A stretch of 62,737 nt of DNA from Bacteroidota bacterium. Lineage in GTDB: Bacteria; Bacteroidota; Ignavibacteria; UBA10030. Both the position numbers and the translations under genes were made by a program. The notes under the pieces were generated by a model. It was not told where the DNA came from. It searched no databases and saw nothing but the letters and a program-made list of their open reading frames with translations. The DNA lies in the NCBI GenBank assembly GCA_021813905.1, contig JAKAJH010000001.1, positions 1 to 62,737 of the forward strand. Direction: 5' to 3'. Shown piece by piece: positions 1 through 8,643 of this stretch (position 1 is its first letter; every line of letters begins with the position of its first letter).

Positions 1-204
1 CAACTTTCTTTTGTCCAGAATGTCCACCGGCTGGATGGAGACCTCGGACGCCAGCTCGGGCGTCTTGCAGAGGGTCAGGAAATCGGCCTTCGCACGGATA
101 GCGCGGTACTCGGGCAGATAGCGCCCGGCCTGGCGCATCATCCAGACCGGTGTGCGTTCAACGGGTTGACGGCGACAGGCGCGGAGGAAGAGATCATTGG
201 ACAT
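1..204 (-). CDS. hemE: Uroporphyrinogen decarboxylase, N-terminal fragment
   Basis: Only the first 68 codons are inside the window; the rest lies beyond base 1. The minus-strand reading from the ATG at 204-202 gives [20 protein letters not shown] and then the HemE signature [11 protein letters not shown], which forms the substrate-binding N-terminal region. The enzyme decarboxylates uroporphyrinogen III to coproporphyrinogen III in the cytoplasm. It is the last visible gene of the hemX-hemA-hemC-hemD-hemE run. There is no Shine-Dalgarno sequence before the ATG; the bases there belong to a heptanucleotide repeat tract (208-242). The family call is secure from the signature and the context. Confidence 0.93.
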   Translation of the reverse strand, partial: MSNDLFLRACRRQPVERTPVWMMRQAGRYLPEYRAIRAKADFLTLCKTPELASEVSIQPVDILDKRKL

Positions 205-207
205 AAG

Positions 208-242
208 GAATGAAGAATTAAGAGTGATGAATGAAGAGTGTG
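208..242. repeat. Heptanucleotide repeat tract, consensus GARTGAA
   Basis: Five contiguous 7-nt units in one register (208, 215, 222, 229 and 236) follow GA[A/G]T[G/T]NN. Two of them are identical GAATGAA units. The tract fills most of the spacer between the hemE start (204) and the hemD stop (264), so it occupies the hemE leader. It belongs to the same class of imperfect 7-nt-period sequence seen at 5408-5574, 21326-21424, 33562-33596 and 50518-50552. Confidence 0.7.
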
Positions 243-263
243 GTTCGATCAGAATTCTGAGTG

Positions 264-1055
264 TCAGGGTACGGGCTTCTTGCGCGCAAACTCGATCTCG
301 AGCGCTTCCACCAATCCTTCCGCTGTCGCAGCGGAGGGGACGATCCTGACGCGGAGTCCGCAGTCGCGGGCTGCGTCGCGGGTGGTCGGGCCGATGACGG
401 CAATCGGCGTGCGCGAAAGCGCCTCGAGCCCCACAAGATCGACCGTGTTCAGGAGCGCGGAGGGACTGAAGAACGTCGCGGCGTCCACCTTACCGGCACG
501 CAGTGCCCGACGGACCGGCTCCACGTCCGTCTCCGGCGGCCGACGGTTCTCATACGCGACGACCTCGTCCACCGTTCCGCCGTGTGACCGGATGTGCCGT
601 GGGATCACGTCGCGGGCGATGTCGCTGCGCGGGAAGAGGAATCGTTTCCCCCACACGCCGTCGCGGGTGAGCAGCGCGGTCAGATCGTTCGCGGAGAAGT
701 TCCGCGGGACCGCGCTGGCCGGCATGCCGGCTTCCCGGAGCGCGGACTCGGTCTTCTCTCCCACCGCATAGATGCGCTTTCCGGCGATCACCGCCGGAGC
801 GTCGGGATCCACGGCGCGCGTGCGCTTCAGAAAGAACTCAACGGCGTTCCGGCTGGTGAAGACCAGGCCGTCGTACTGCCGGAGGGTGCGGATCGCTTCG
901 TCCAGCGCCGTGGTGGATGAAGGTTCGACCAGCTCGATGGCGGGGAGACTCAGCACCCGTGCGCCCCGGGCTTCGAGCATCTGTTGAAAGGATGGATCGG
1001 CTCCCGCAGCGCGAGTGACCAGAATGACGCGTCCGTCGAGGGAGGATGATGGCAT
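264..1055 (-). CDS. hemD: Uroporphyrinogen-III synthase
   Basis: This 263-residue protein has the usual length of HemD, which cyclises hydroxymethylbilane to uroporphyrinogen III with inversion of ring D. HemD is poorly conserved. The call rests on the two-lobed Rossmann-like pattern, the N-terminal GRVILVTRA segment, the [13 protein letters not shown] segment near residue 65, the [16 protein letters not shown] segment near residue 195, and a position directly after hemC. The ATG lies 17 bases downstream of the hemC stop, so the two are co-transcribed. I see no truncation or frameshift. Confidence 0.92.
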   Translation of the reverse strand: MPSSSLDGRVILVTRAAGADPSFQQMLEARGARVLSLPAIELVEPSSTTALDEAIRTLRQYDGLVFTSRNAVEFFLKRTRAVDPDAPAVIAGKRIYAVGEKTESALREAGMPASAVPRNFSANDLTALLTRDGVWGKRFLFPRSDIARDVIPRHIRSHGGTVDEVVAYENRRPPETDVEPVRRALRAGKVDAATFFSPSALLNTVDLVGLEALSRTPIAVIGPTTRDAARDCGLRVRIVPSAATAEGLVEALEIEFARKKPVP

Positions 1056-1072
1056 GGCGCGGATGGAGCGGT

Positions 1073-2014
1073 TCAGGGCGTCTGCCGGATTTCGTCGAGG
1101 ATTTCGTTGCCGCCCTGGCGGATGAGGTCGTGCGCCAGCTCGACCCCCACGCGGGCCGCATCGGTCCGGGGGCCGCGGTGCGTGCCGCGAAGCACGCGTG
1201 CGCCGTCCAGACTGCCGATGACGGCGGACAGTGTCAGCTGATCATCCTGCACCCGTGCGTGCGCGCCGATGGGGATCTGGCATCCGCCCTCCAGCTCGCG
1301 GAGAAATGCGCGTTCGGCCTGGACCGCCGCCGCGGTCGGCTCGTGATGCAGCCGGCGCACAACGTCGAGGATCGTCGCGTCGTCGTTGCGGATCTCCACC
1401 GTCATGGCCCCTTGTCCCACCGCCGGCAACATGAGGTCATAGGGAAGCGTCTCGGTGATGCGATCCGTCCATCCGAGGCGCACGACGCCGGCACGGGCGA
1501 GAATCATGCCGTCCCAGTCCGACTCTTCGAGACGCTTCATGCGCGTGTTCAGATTGCCGCGGATCTCGACGATCTGCAGCTCCGGCCGCGCGTTCAGCAG
1601 CTGGGAGCGTCGCCGCAGGCTGCCGGTGGCCACGACGGCATTCGGCGGAAGTTCCAGGAATCGCCGGTGGGCCTTTCGGGGATGGGCGATGAAGACGTCG
1701 CGGGCGTCCTCCCGTTCGAGGATGGCGCCGATGGTGAGCCCGCCGGGGAGCACGGTCGGCACATCCTTCAGGCTGTGCACGGCGAGATCGATGCGTCCGT
1801 CAAGCAGCGCAAGCTCCAGTTCCTTTGTGAAGAGGCCCTTATCGCCGATCTTGGAGAGCGGCGCGTCGAGGATCTTATCCCCCGTGGTCCTGATGGTGAT
1901 GATCTCGAACGTCGCGGCGGGGAAGAGTGCGGCAAGGCGCTTGCGGACGAAGTGCGTCTGCCACAGGGCCAGTTCACTGCCGCGGGTGCCGATGCGAACG
2001 ATCTCAGGCGTCAT
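1073..2014 (-). CDS. hemC: Hydroxymethylbilane synthase (porphobilinogen deaminase)
   Basis: The 313-residue protein polymerises four porphobilinogen molecules into hydroxymethylbilane. It begins with the family pattern I-G-T-R-G-S-E-L-A-L-W-Q, and contains the S-L-K-D-V-P-T loop. The dipyrromethane cofactor would attach to the cysteine near residue 245 in EGGCQIPIGAHA. Length is standard. The start overlaps the end of hemA by 11 bases, which indicates translational coupling within the heme operon. Confidence 0.97.
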   Translation of the reverse strand: MTPEIVRIGTRGSELALWQTHFVRKRLAALFPAATFEIITIRTTGDKILDAPLSKIGDKGLFTKELELALLDGRIDLAVHSLKDVPTVLPGGLTIGAILEREDARDVFIAHPRKAHRRFLELPPNAVVATGSLRRRSQLLNARPELQIVEIRGNLNTRMKRLEESDWDGMILARAGVVRLGWTDRITETLPYDLMLPAVGQGAMTVEIRNDDATILDVVRRLHHEPTAAAVQAERAFLRELEGGCQIPIGAHARVQDDQLTLSAVIGSLDGARVLRGTHRGPRTDAARVGVELAHDLIRQGGNEILDEIRQTP

Positions 2015-3293
2015 CGTCGTCGTTCCGGGTGCCGTGGGAAAGGCCGAACAGCTCTCGGATGGCGTGCATCCGCTGCAGGCGTTCGGCGACGGGACGGGAA
2101 TGTCCGTTCCGCAGATTCACGATGGGGGAGTGGAGGATCTTGTTCACGATCCGCTTCGTCACGAGTTCGGCGAGCTCGCGATCCTTCTGTTCGAACCGGT
2201 TGATATGTCTGGCCAACTCTTCGCTGCGGATGCGTTCCATCATTTCCGTCAGCGCGCCGATCGTGGGGTTCACCTCGAGCGATCCGTACCACTCGACCAG
2301 CTCTTTCAGCACTTCCCCGATGATCGATTCCACCTTGGGGATCTGCTCGCCGCGCTTCTGCAGGTTCTCGGCGACCATCTGATTGAGCGTATCGAGGTCG
2401 TAGAGGAAGACGTTCTCGAGCGACCGGATCTCCGGGTCGAGATTGCGGGGAACGCCGATATCGATGAGGAAAAGCGGTCCGTCCGTGCGGCGGATCTTCT
2501 GCAGGCGCGCGACGTCCGCGGCCATCAGCACGTACCGGCTCACCTCGACGGAGGAGATCACGATGTCGACGGCCGGCAGATGCTCCATCCATTGGTCGAA
2601 CGGGACAGCGGTGCCGCCGACATTCTGCGCCAGCGCGTTGGCCTTCTCGAATGTCCGGTTCGTGACGATGAGCTTGCCGATCTCCCGGCCCTGCAGGTGT
2701 TTGGCCGTCAGCTCGGCCGTTTCACCGGCGCCGATGACCAGCGCGGTTTTTGCGCGCAGCCCGTCGAAGATCCGTTCCGCCAGTTCGACCGCCGCATAGC
2801 TGACCGAGACGGCTCCTTCGCCGATGGTTGTCTCGGTGCGGGCCCGCTTGCCGACGCGGGAGGCCAGCTGGAACAGACGGTTCATAAAGAGCCCCGCGGT
2901 GCCCTGCTCGACGGCCGTCTGGTAGCCGACGCGGACCTGCGCGAGAATCTGGACATCGCCGAGGACCATGGAGTCGATGCCGGAGGCGACGCGGAAAAGA
3001 TGGTCGACAGCATCGGAACCGGTATGGACGAAGAGCTGTTCCGGCGGTACGGTCCCGGCGACGCCCTTCTGGGCCAGAAGGAACTGCTTCATCGGCTCCA
3101 CGGCGGCGGCGGGATCGATAGCGAGGGCGTACAGCTCGGTGCGGTTGCACGTGGAATAGAGGACAGCCTCGGTGCCAAGGGTCTGGATGGCGCGCGGCAG
3201 GGCGGTGCGGACCTCCTGATCGGAGAACCACAGCCGTTCCCGCGTCTCCAGGGGAGCGGTGTGATGCGATATGCCGACGCACACCAGATTCAT
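2004..3293 (-). CDS. hemA: Glutamyl-tRNA reductase
   Basis: This 429-residue NADPH-dependent enzyme reduces glutamyl-tRNA to glutamate-1-semialdehyde, the committed step of the C5 route to tetrapyrroles. The catalytic cysteine is C49 in YSTCNRTELYAL. The conserved GIDSMVLGDVQILAQVR stretch lies near residues 105-121, and the NADPH-binding GAGETA motif is at about 188-193. A helical dimerisation domain forms the C-terminus. The ATG at 3293 is one base away from the stop of the upstream hemX-like gene, and the 3' end overlaps hemC. It shows that this organism makes aminolevulinate by the C5 pathway. Confidence 0.97.
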   Translation of the reverse strand: MNLVCVGISHHTAPLETRERLWFSDQEVRTALPRAIQTLGTEAVLYSTCNRTELYALAIDPAAAVEPMKQFLLAQKGVAGTVPPEQLFVHTGSDAVDHLFRVASGIDSMVLGDVQILAQVRVGYQTAVEQGTAGLFMNRLFQLASRVGKRARTETTIGEGAVSVSYAAVELAERIFDGLRAKTALVIGAGETAELTAKHLQGREIGKLIVTNRTFEKANALAQNVGGTAVPFDQWMEHLPAVDIVISSVEVSRYVLMAADVARLQKIRRTDGPLFLIDIGVPRNLDPEIRSLENVFLYDLDTLNQMVAENLQKRGEQIPKVESIIGEVLKELVEWYGSLEVNPTIGALTEMMERIRSEELARHINRFEQKDRELAELVTKRIVNKILHSPIVNLRNGHSRPVAERLQRMHAIRELFGLSHGTRNDDDDA

Positions 3294-3294
3294 C

Positions 3295-4185
3295 TCAATA
3301 AAACTTGTGGAACCCGCTGAAGAAGATGTTGATGATCGTCAACGAGAAGATCGACACCGCGAATCCGACGATCGACAGCATCATCACTTTCCGTCCCTTC
3401 CAGCCGCTGGATCTCCGTGCCGCCAGGATGATGCCGTAGAGCGCCCAAATCAGTACGGTGCCGATGAGTTTGGGGTCGGCAAAATAGAGCGTGGAGAAGA
3501 CATGATACAGCCAGACAAGTCCGAACACGATGGCCGTTCCCAGCAGGACGAATGCCATGCGGGTGGCGGTCATCGTCATCCGTTCCAGAGTCTCGAGATT
3601 CGGGAGCTTCTTGTAGATCACGCCGAAGCGGCTGGCTTTCATCTCATGATAGAGCATGAGGTACAGAAAGCCGTATGCGCCGGCGATGGTTATGGCCGCG
3701 TAGCCGAGTAGGGCGGCGGTTACGTGAATGCCGAACAGGTTGCTGCGCAGGATCTCCGGCACCTGATTGATGTCGCGAATGAAGATGGACGACGCCGTCT
3801 GGAAAAAGAAGGCGATGTTGATGATGAAATACCCCGTCTCCTTGCGGTGCGATCGGACTTCGATGAAGAGGTACGTCGCTGCGACGGAGAATGCCAGCAC
3901 CGAGAAGATCTCGAAGATGGTCGTGACCGGCGGGTGGTCGAACGCGGCCGTTCGGGCGATGAGGTACACCGCGTGGAGCGTGACGGTGATGGACAGGAGC
4001 TTCGTCTTCAGCTGCTTTGCCCACAGCGCATCGGAGAAGAACGCCCTGCCATACGTCCCGACCGTGAGGAAGTAGAGGATCGGGAGAACGATGTTGAAGA
4101 TATCGACAAAAATGGCCGGATTTCCTTTGATTTCCTCTCTAATGTAGCGAAAAGTCGCGGGACTCACAACTGACACAGGTGCCAT
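3295..4185 (-). CDS. CcsA/HemX-like cytochrome c assembly membrane protein
   Basis: This is a 296-residue polytopic protein with about eight hydrophobic segments, including GIHVTAALLGYAAITIAGAYGFLYLMLYH. That segment resembles the CcsA/HemX core, where conserved histidines handle heme. It is the first gene of the heme operon, directly before hemA, which is the usual place for hemX. In Bacillus, HemX affects glutamyl-tRNA reductase levels; whether that holds here is inference. A role in heme delivery for cytochrome c maturation is the alternative. No WWD tryptophan-rich motif is obvious, which favours HemX over true CcsA. Confidence 0.82.
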   Translation of the reverse strand: MAPVSVVSPATFRYIREEIKGNPAIFVDIFNIVLPILYFLTVGTYGRAFFSDALWAKQLKTKLLSITVTLHAVYLIARTAAFDHPPVTTIFEIFSVLAFSVAATYLFIEVRSHRKETGYFIINIAFFFQTASSIFIRDINQVPEILRSNLFGIHVTAALLGYAAITIAGAYGFLYLMLYHEMKASRFGVIYKKLPNLETLERMTMTATRMAFVLLGTAIVFGLVWLYHVFSTLYFADPKLIGTVLIWALYGIILAARRSSGWKGRKVMMLSIVGFAVSIFSLTIINIFFSGFHKFY

Positions 4186-4311
4186 GCCGCCGCTTCAATG
4201 AGAACAGAATGGAAGCCAGACGGATTCCCTCGAAATCGGCGTCCCGGCTTGCGCTTCGACTGCTCATCCGCTATCATTTGATCTCGCAGGTCCGACCCGG
4301 AGCCATTTTCC

Positions 4312-4827
4312 ATGAACACAACCACGCGACTCTTTGCGCTCGCTCTCATTGCCTCCGCAGCGTCGCCGGCTCAGCCAACCGCTCTGCGGGATTCCCTCCT
4401 CGACCGTTTCGAGGGACCGTGGGTTCTGCAGGGCACGATCGACGGCAAGCAGACGACTCACGACGTTTCCGTCGGCTGGGTCATTGCTCATCAGTACTTT
4501 CAAGTCCACGAAATCTCCCGCGAGCGGAATCAGGACGGCAGTCCCGAGTACGAAGCCATCGTCTGCATCGGGCGCGATCCGACGGCCGAGGGGTACGCGT
4601 GCGAGTGGCTCGACGTGACCGGCGGCAGCGGTCTCTCCGCGCAGGCGATCGGACACGGTACACGCAGCGACGACTCCATCCACTTCGTTTTCCGGGGCGG
4701 GGATGGAAGCCTCTTTCATACGACATTCGCGTACCACCGGAGCGCGAATTCGTGGCAGTGGCTCATGGACGGGGAGCAGGCCGGAACGCGCGTGCCGCTC
4801 GCCCGGGTCATGCTTTCCCGGCCGTGA
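4312..4827 (+). CDS. Putative exported protein, DUF1579-like
   Basis: The 171-residue protein starts with a short positively charged stretch and a hydrophobic alanine-rich segment (about residues 5-20), which looks like a signal peptide. The body alternates hydrophobic and polar residues with a LLDRFEGPWVLQGTIDGK opening. This resembles small lipocalin-like DUF1579 proteins, in which a buried pocket is inferred but no reaction is known. It is divergent from the heme operon and lies 12 bases before mntP, so the two may share a message. Assignment to DUF1579 is tentative. Confidence 0.6.
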   Translation: MNTTTRLFALALIASAASPAQPTALRDSLLDRFEGPWVLQGTIDGKQTTHDVSVGWVIAHQYFQVHEISRERNQDGSPEYEAIVCIGRDPTAEGYACEWLDVTGGSGLSAQAIGHGTRSDDSIHFVFRGGDGSLFHTTFAYHRSANSWQWLMDGEQAGTRVPLARVMLSRP

Positions 4828-4839
4828 AGAGACAGCACC

Positions 4840-5403
4840 ATGCACTCGTTCGACATCATCTTTATTGCACTCGCGCTTTCCATCGACGCCTTCGCGGTGG
4901 CGCTGGCCGCATCGGCGGCGGGTCACCTCCGGACACCGCGGGCGGCGGTGCGCATCGCGTTCCACTTCGGACTCTTCCAGTTCCTCATGCCGGTGCTGGG
5001 CTGGGCAGCCGGAGCAACGCTGGCGCCGCTGATCCAATCGGTTGACCACTGGGTTGCGTTCGGATTGCTGGCGTTCGTGGGTGGACGGATGATCCACGCC
5101 GCCCGGAGGGACGACGATGTGCCGCCTTCCGATGATCCCAGTCGCGGTGTTTCGCTCGTCATGCTGTCGACCGCGGTGAGTGTGGATGCCCTCGCGGTCG
5201 GGTTGACGCTCGCGATGCTCGGCGTCGAAATCCTTCTGCCCGCGGCGGTCATCGGCATCGTCACGGCCACGATCTCGCTGATCGGCGTGTTCCTCGGGGC
5301 GAAGATGCACGTCCGATTCGGAAAGATCGCGGAAACCCTTGGCGGCGTCGTGCTCATCGTGATCGGTCTGCGCGTGGTCATATCGCACCTCTTCGGCATC
5401 TAA
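4840..5403 (+). CDS. mntP: Manganese efflux pump MntP
   Basis: The 187-residue protein has six predicted membrane helices arranged as two related halves, as in MntP. Each half carries the acidic signature: S-I-D-A-F-A-V-A-L-A near residue 15 and S-V-D-A-L-A-V-G-L-T near residue 112. The conserved aspartates are proposed to bind Mn2+. Length matches the family (about 188). It exports excess manganese across the inner membrane. The spacer to the upstream gene is too short for a yybP-ykoY riboswitch, so no RNA control is visible here. Confidence 0.95.
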   Translation: MHSFDIIFIALALSIDAFAVALAASAAGHLRTPRAAVRIAFHFGLFQFLMPVLGWAAGATLAPLIQSVDHWVAFGLLAFVGGRMIHAARRDDDVPPSDDPSRGVSLVMLSTAVSVDALAVGLTLAMLGVEILLPAAVIGIVTATISLIGVFLGAKMHVRFGKIAETLGGVVLIVIGLRVVISHLFGI

Positions 5404-5407
5404 GGGA

Positions 5408-5574
5408 AAATTCCAAAACTCAAGGACCAAATCTCAACTCGTGATGACGGAGATCTTTCCCGGCACGGCTTCGTGCTTGTCGTTTGGTCCCTGAATTCTT
5501 CATTGATTCCTGTCCCTTGTTCATTGACGTTTCTCATGGTGCTTGATACTTGATGCTTGAAGGTTGACGCTTTC
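5408..5574. repeat. Two-armed heptanucleotide repeat element
   Basis: The spacer after mntP contains two tracts with a 7-nt period. The left arm (5408-5442) has five units of AAANNYC type. The right arm runs through 13 units in one register (5482-5572) and is clearest at 5540-5567, where units follow TRCTTGA. The arms are partly complementary: 5421-5431 can pair with 5483-5493 at 10 of 11 positions. A GC-richer centre of about 40 bases separates them. No gene or Shine-Dalgarno signal lies inside. It is the longest tract in the window. Confidence 0.72.
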
Positions 5575-5627
5575 CAACCGATTTGCCCCTCGTCTCCGTC
5601 CGAAAAATTCCGTACCGTTGCTGAGTC

Positions 5628-8120
5628 GTGCATTTCCGTGATGCCGTCACCAGAGACATCATCGTGACCCCGATCCACGCCCGAAATCAATATCCATCCT
5701 CAGTCGTTGCTGCGGTCGCACTCAGCGCCCTGCTCGCGGGCATGGCAAGTTTCTCGTGCCGGCCGTCGACTCCGTCCCTCTGCTCAGTAACCTTCGTCGC
5801 ATCGGTGAAGCCCGCAGGGTGGGGAGAGCCGGTATACCTCACGGGAGACAATGCGAAGCTGGGGGACTGGGATCCTGCCGCTGTGCCCATGGAGCGCCGG
5901 TCCGATTCGGTCTTCACCGTCACGCGGCAGTTCCCGCGGGGAACGCACATCGCCTACAAGATCACCGCCGGCTCGTGGTGGGTGGAGGCGCTAAATCAAT
6001 CGGAGGCGCTGTACAGCAACTTCCATCTGACAGTCGACCGCGATATGACCGTGACCGTCGAAATCTTCGACTGGCTCAACCGCATGAAGAATGGCCGGCC
6101 CGTGTACGGCACGTTTCGTTTCGATCCCCGTCGCCCGCCGGTGACGCTCGACGGACTGTGGCGGTACCATTCCGGCGACGATCCGGCGTGGGCCGCTCCG
6201 GCGCTCGACGACAGCGCGTGGCCGGTGGTGGGCTCGTATCTCGTCTGGGAGCAACCGACGGAACCCCGGTGGAACGGGATCGGCTGGTTCCGCTTCCGGA
6301 TGTACGTCGATTCGTCGCTCTGGAATACGACGGTCGCGCTGCGGGTTTCGCAGCTTGGCGCCTCCGAGATCTACTATAATGGACGATTACTGTATTCCTG
6401 CGGGACTGTCGGAAGCGACCGGAGCGCGACGCGTCCGCAGGCGACGACGGCGTGGCAACCCCTTCGATTCGATCCTCAGCCGGAACAGCTCATCGCCGTC
6501 CGTTACGCGAACGATGATGTCGCGCGACAGAAACGACTGGGACTTTCGCCGGGATTCATTCTCACGCTGCGGGATCTGACCACCGCATTCCGGTCAGACG
6601 TCCAGGCGCGGGAAGATTCCACACGCCAGATCGGATTCACAGTCGTCGCGCTCCTGCTGTTCATCCTGCATCTCTTTCTGTACGGCTTCCTGCGGCAGCA
6701 GCGTCAACACCTGTACTACGCCGTCTGCATGCTGGGCTTCGCCGGCGTGATCTATTTCAACTATCAGCGGACCATCGTCCCGGATGTGGCGGATGTTCTG
6801 CTGTTCCTGCGACTCAACGGCGTGGCGGTCGCGGTCGCGATCTTCTTCGGTGTGCTGACGATCTTTGAAACGGCGTACGAGCGCTTCCCGAAGCGGATCT
6901 GGTTCTTCCTCGTGCTCTTTGTTCTTCTCGCCATCGGCTCGATGGCCGGCGTGAGCACGGCGATCATTTCGCGCGCGAACTACGGCTTCTTCATCCTGAC
7001 GGCGGCCGAGGGTCTCATCGCGGCATTCGCAAAGAACACGAAGAACACCGCGGGCGGCGTGATCCCGCTCGTGGGATTCGTCATCCTGAGCATCTTCGTG
7101 ACCCTGCAGATCCTCATCGACTACGCGGTGATCCCGGGCGTGTTCGGCCTGACGCAGGTGTACGTGTACGGCGTGCTGTCGTTGGCGGTCTCCATGTCCG
7201 TGTTTCTGTCGTACAACTTTGCGCGAATGAACCGGGGTCTGGAGCGGCAGTTGGTGACGGTGCGGGAATTGTCGGAGAAGACGCTGGAACAGGAACGGCA
7301 GGCGCATGCCCTGGCGCTGGAACGGCGGGTGATCGAGCTGGAGAGCGAGCGCAAGAGCCGGGAGCTCGAATCGGCGCGGCAACTGCAGCTGTCTCTCCTC
7401 CCGAAAGAGGTGCCGGCCGTCGACGGACTGGAGATCGCGGCGTTCATGAAGACGGCGACCGAGGTCGGCGGTGACTATTATGATTTCTTCTTGTCGGACG
7501 GAAGTCTGACGATCGCGATCGGCGACGCAACGGGCCATGGACTCCGTGCCGGTAACATGGTCACGGCGACCAAGGGGCTGCTCCATGCGCTGGCGCCCGG
7601 CAGCCGGGTCGATGAGATCCTGACCGCGGCCAATCGGGCGGTCAAGCAGATGGATCTCCGGATGCTGACGATGTGTCTCGCTCTGGCGCGCATCGAAGGG
7701 CGGGCACTCTCGTGGGCGTCAGCGGGCATGCCGCCGCTGCTGATTCATCGGGGATCGGACGGCTCGTGCGAGCAACTGGTGCTGAAGGCCATGCCGCTGG
7801 GCGCCGTGAGGGAGTTTCCGTTCGCCAGCCGATCCGTGCCGTTGCACGCGGGGGACGTGGTCCTTCTGGCCAGCGACGGATTGCAGGAGTATTTCAATGC
7901 GCGACGGGAAACGTACGGTGTCGAGCAGGTGATGGCCTCTCTGCATCGCCATGCCAACCGGCCTGCCGGGGAGCTGGTCGCTCAATTGTATGCGGATGCA
8001 CAACAGTGGGGTGGCGATGAACCGTTGGCCGACGATCTGACCATGGTCGTGGTAAGAATGCACGACGGCTTGCGGGAAGCGTCGACAGTGTCGGCCGCCA
8101 CCAGCGGCAACCGGACCTGA
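5628..8120 (+). CDS. CBM20-like / 7TM-DISM-like / SpoIIE-type PP2C phosphatase
   Basis: The 830-residue protein begins with a signal-like hydrophobic segment (about 25-43). A starch-binding-like domain follows (about 50-147; GDNAKLGDWDPAAVPM is the CBM20 hallmark), then a beta-sandwich ligand-binding-like region (about 175-320) with many W/Y residues. Seven hydrophobic helices cover about 335-530, and a charged coiled coil about 534-587. The C-terminal phosphatase domain (about 590-810) has EVGGDYYDFF, IGDATGHG and LASDGLQE, whose acidic residues bind Mn/Mg in SpoIIE-type PP2C enzymes. The likely role is an envelope sensor that dephosphorylates a cytoplasmic anti-anti-sigma factor; the partner is not visible. 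The GTG start at 5628 is uncertain; GTG 5664 is an alternative. Confidence 0.85.
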   Translation: MHFRDAVTRDIIVTPIHARNQYPSSVVAAVALSALLAGMASFSCRPSTPSLCSVTFVASVKPAGWGEPVYLTGDNAKLGDWDPAAVPMERRSDSVFTVTRQFPRGTHIAYKITAGSWWVEALNQSEALYSNFHLTVDRDMTVTVEIFDWLNRMKNGRPVYGTFRFDPRRPPVTLDGLWRYHSGDDPAWAAPALDDSAWPVVGSYLVWEQPTEPRWNGIGWFRFRMYVDSSLWNTTVALRVSQLGASEIYYNGRLLYSCGTVGSDRSATRPQATTAWQPLRFDPQPEQLIAVRYANDDVARQKRLGLSPGFILTLRDLTTAFRSDVQAREDSTRQIGFTVVALLLFILHLFLYGFLRQQRQHLYYAVCMLGFAGVIYFNYQRTIVPDVADVLLFLRLNGVAVAVAIFFGVLTIFETAYERFPKRIWFFLVLFVLLAIGSMAGVSTAIISRANYGFFILTAAEGLIAAFAKNTKNTAGGVIPLVGFVILSIFVTLQILIDYAVIPGVFGLTQVYVYGVLSLAVSMSVFLSYNFARMNRGLERQLVTVRELSEKTLEQERQAHALALERRVIELESERKSRELESARQLQLSLLPKEVPAVDGLEIAAFMKTATEVGGDYYDFFLSDGSLTIAIGDATGHGLRAGNMVTATKGLLHALAPGSRVDEILTAANRAVKQMDLRMLTMCLALARIEGRALSWASAGMPPLLIHRGSDGSCEQLVLKAMPLGAVREFPFASRSVPLHAGDVVLLASDGLQEYFNARRETYGVEQVMASLHRHANRPAGELVAQLYADAQQWGGDEPLADDLTMVVVRMHDGLREASTVSAATSGNRT

Positions 8121-8139
8121 GTCCGGAGGGGGGACTTTG

Positions 8140-8577
8140 ATGGACGCGTATATCTTTACTGATGCGCCAACACCGGCAAATCTGCGGAGGATCCTCGGAG
8201 GCGCCTACCGCTCCTTCCAGGCCGTGGACCTCACGGCAAAAGGCTTTCTGAAAGAGTGGAAGGACTACGGCAGGAACTATGGATGGACATATAAGGTTTG
8301 GGACAAGCGGAAGGCGCTCCTCTGGATCACGCCGCGCCCCGGATCATTCATTGTGGGAATGACACTCCGCGAGGAGGAACGGGACGCTCTCCAGGGGAAA
8401 CGGATCTCCCCTTGCATGTTGGAGCAGATCCGAACCGCCCGGGAATATTCAGAGGGCTACGCCATCCGCGTCGAGATCCGCACGAAGACGGATTGCGAGC
8501 ATCTGCTGCCGGTCATCCGCGGCGTGATCGCAATGCGGAAGAAGGCACGAACCAGCGAGAAGGCTCCGGCTGCCTGA
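8140..8577 (+). CDS. DUF3788-like cytoplasmic protein
   Basis: The 145-residue soluble protein resembles DUF3788. It has the pattern YRSFQAVDLTAKGFLKEWK near the N-terminus, then GWTYKVWDKRKALLWITPRPGSF and a closing RIEIRTKTDCE-like strand. That family is uncharacterised but structurally close to small-molecule-binding YdhG/DUF1801-type folds, so no reaction can be named. The ATG at 8140 is chosen because GGAGGGGGGA (8125-8134) precedes it. A perfect 6-bp hairpin with a CTGA loop (8111-8126) spans the stop codon of the phosphatase gene and touches this ribosome site, so coupling to the upstream gene is possible. Confidence 0.72.
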   Translation: MDAYIFTDAPTPANLRRILGGAYRSFQAVDLTAKGFLKEWKDYGRNYGWTYKVWDKRKALLWITPRPGSFIVGMTLREEERDALQGKRISPCMLEQIRTAREYSEGYAIRVEIRTKTDCEHLLPVIRGVIAMRKKARTSEKAPAA

Positions 8578-8643
8578 CCGGCACCCTCCAATCGTTTCCG
8601 ATGATCGCCGGCGCCGCGGCTGTGCGGCGCATGGGAGTGAAGA

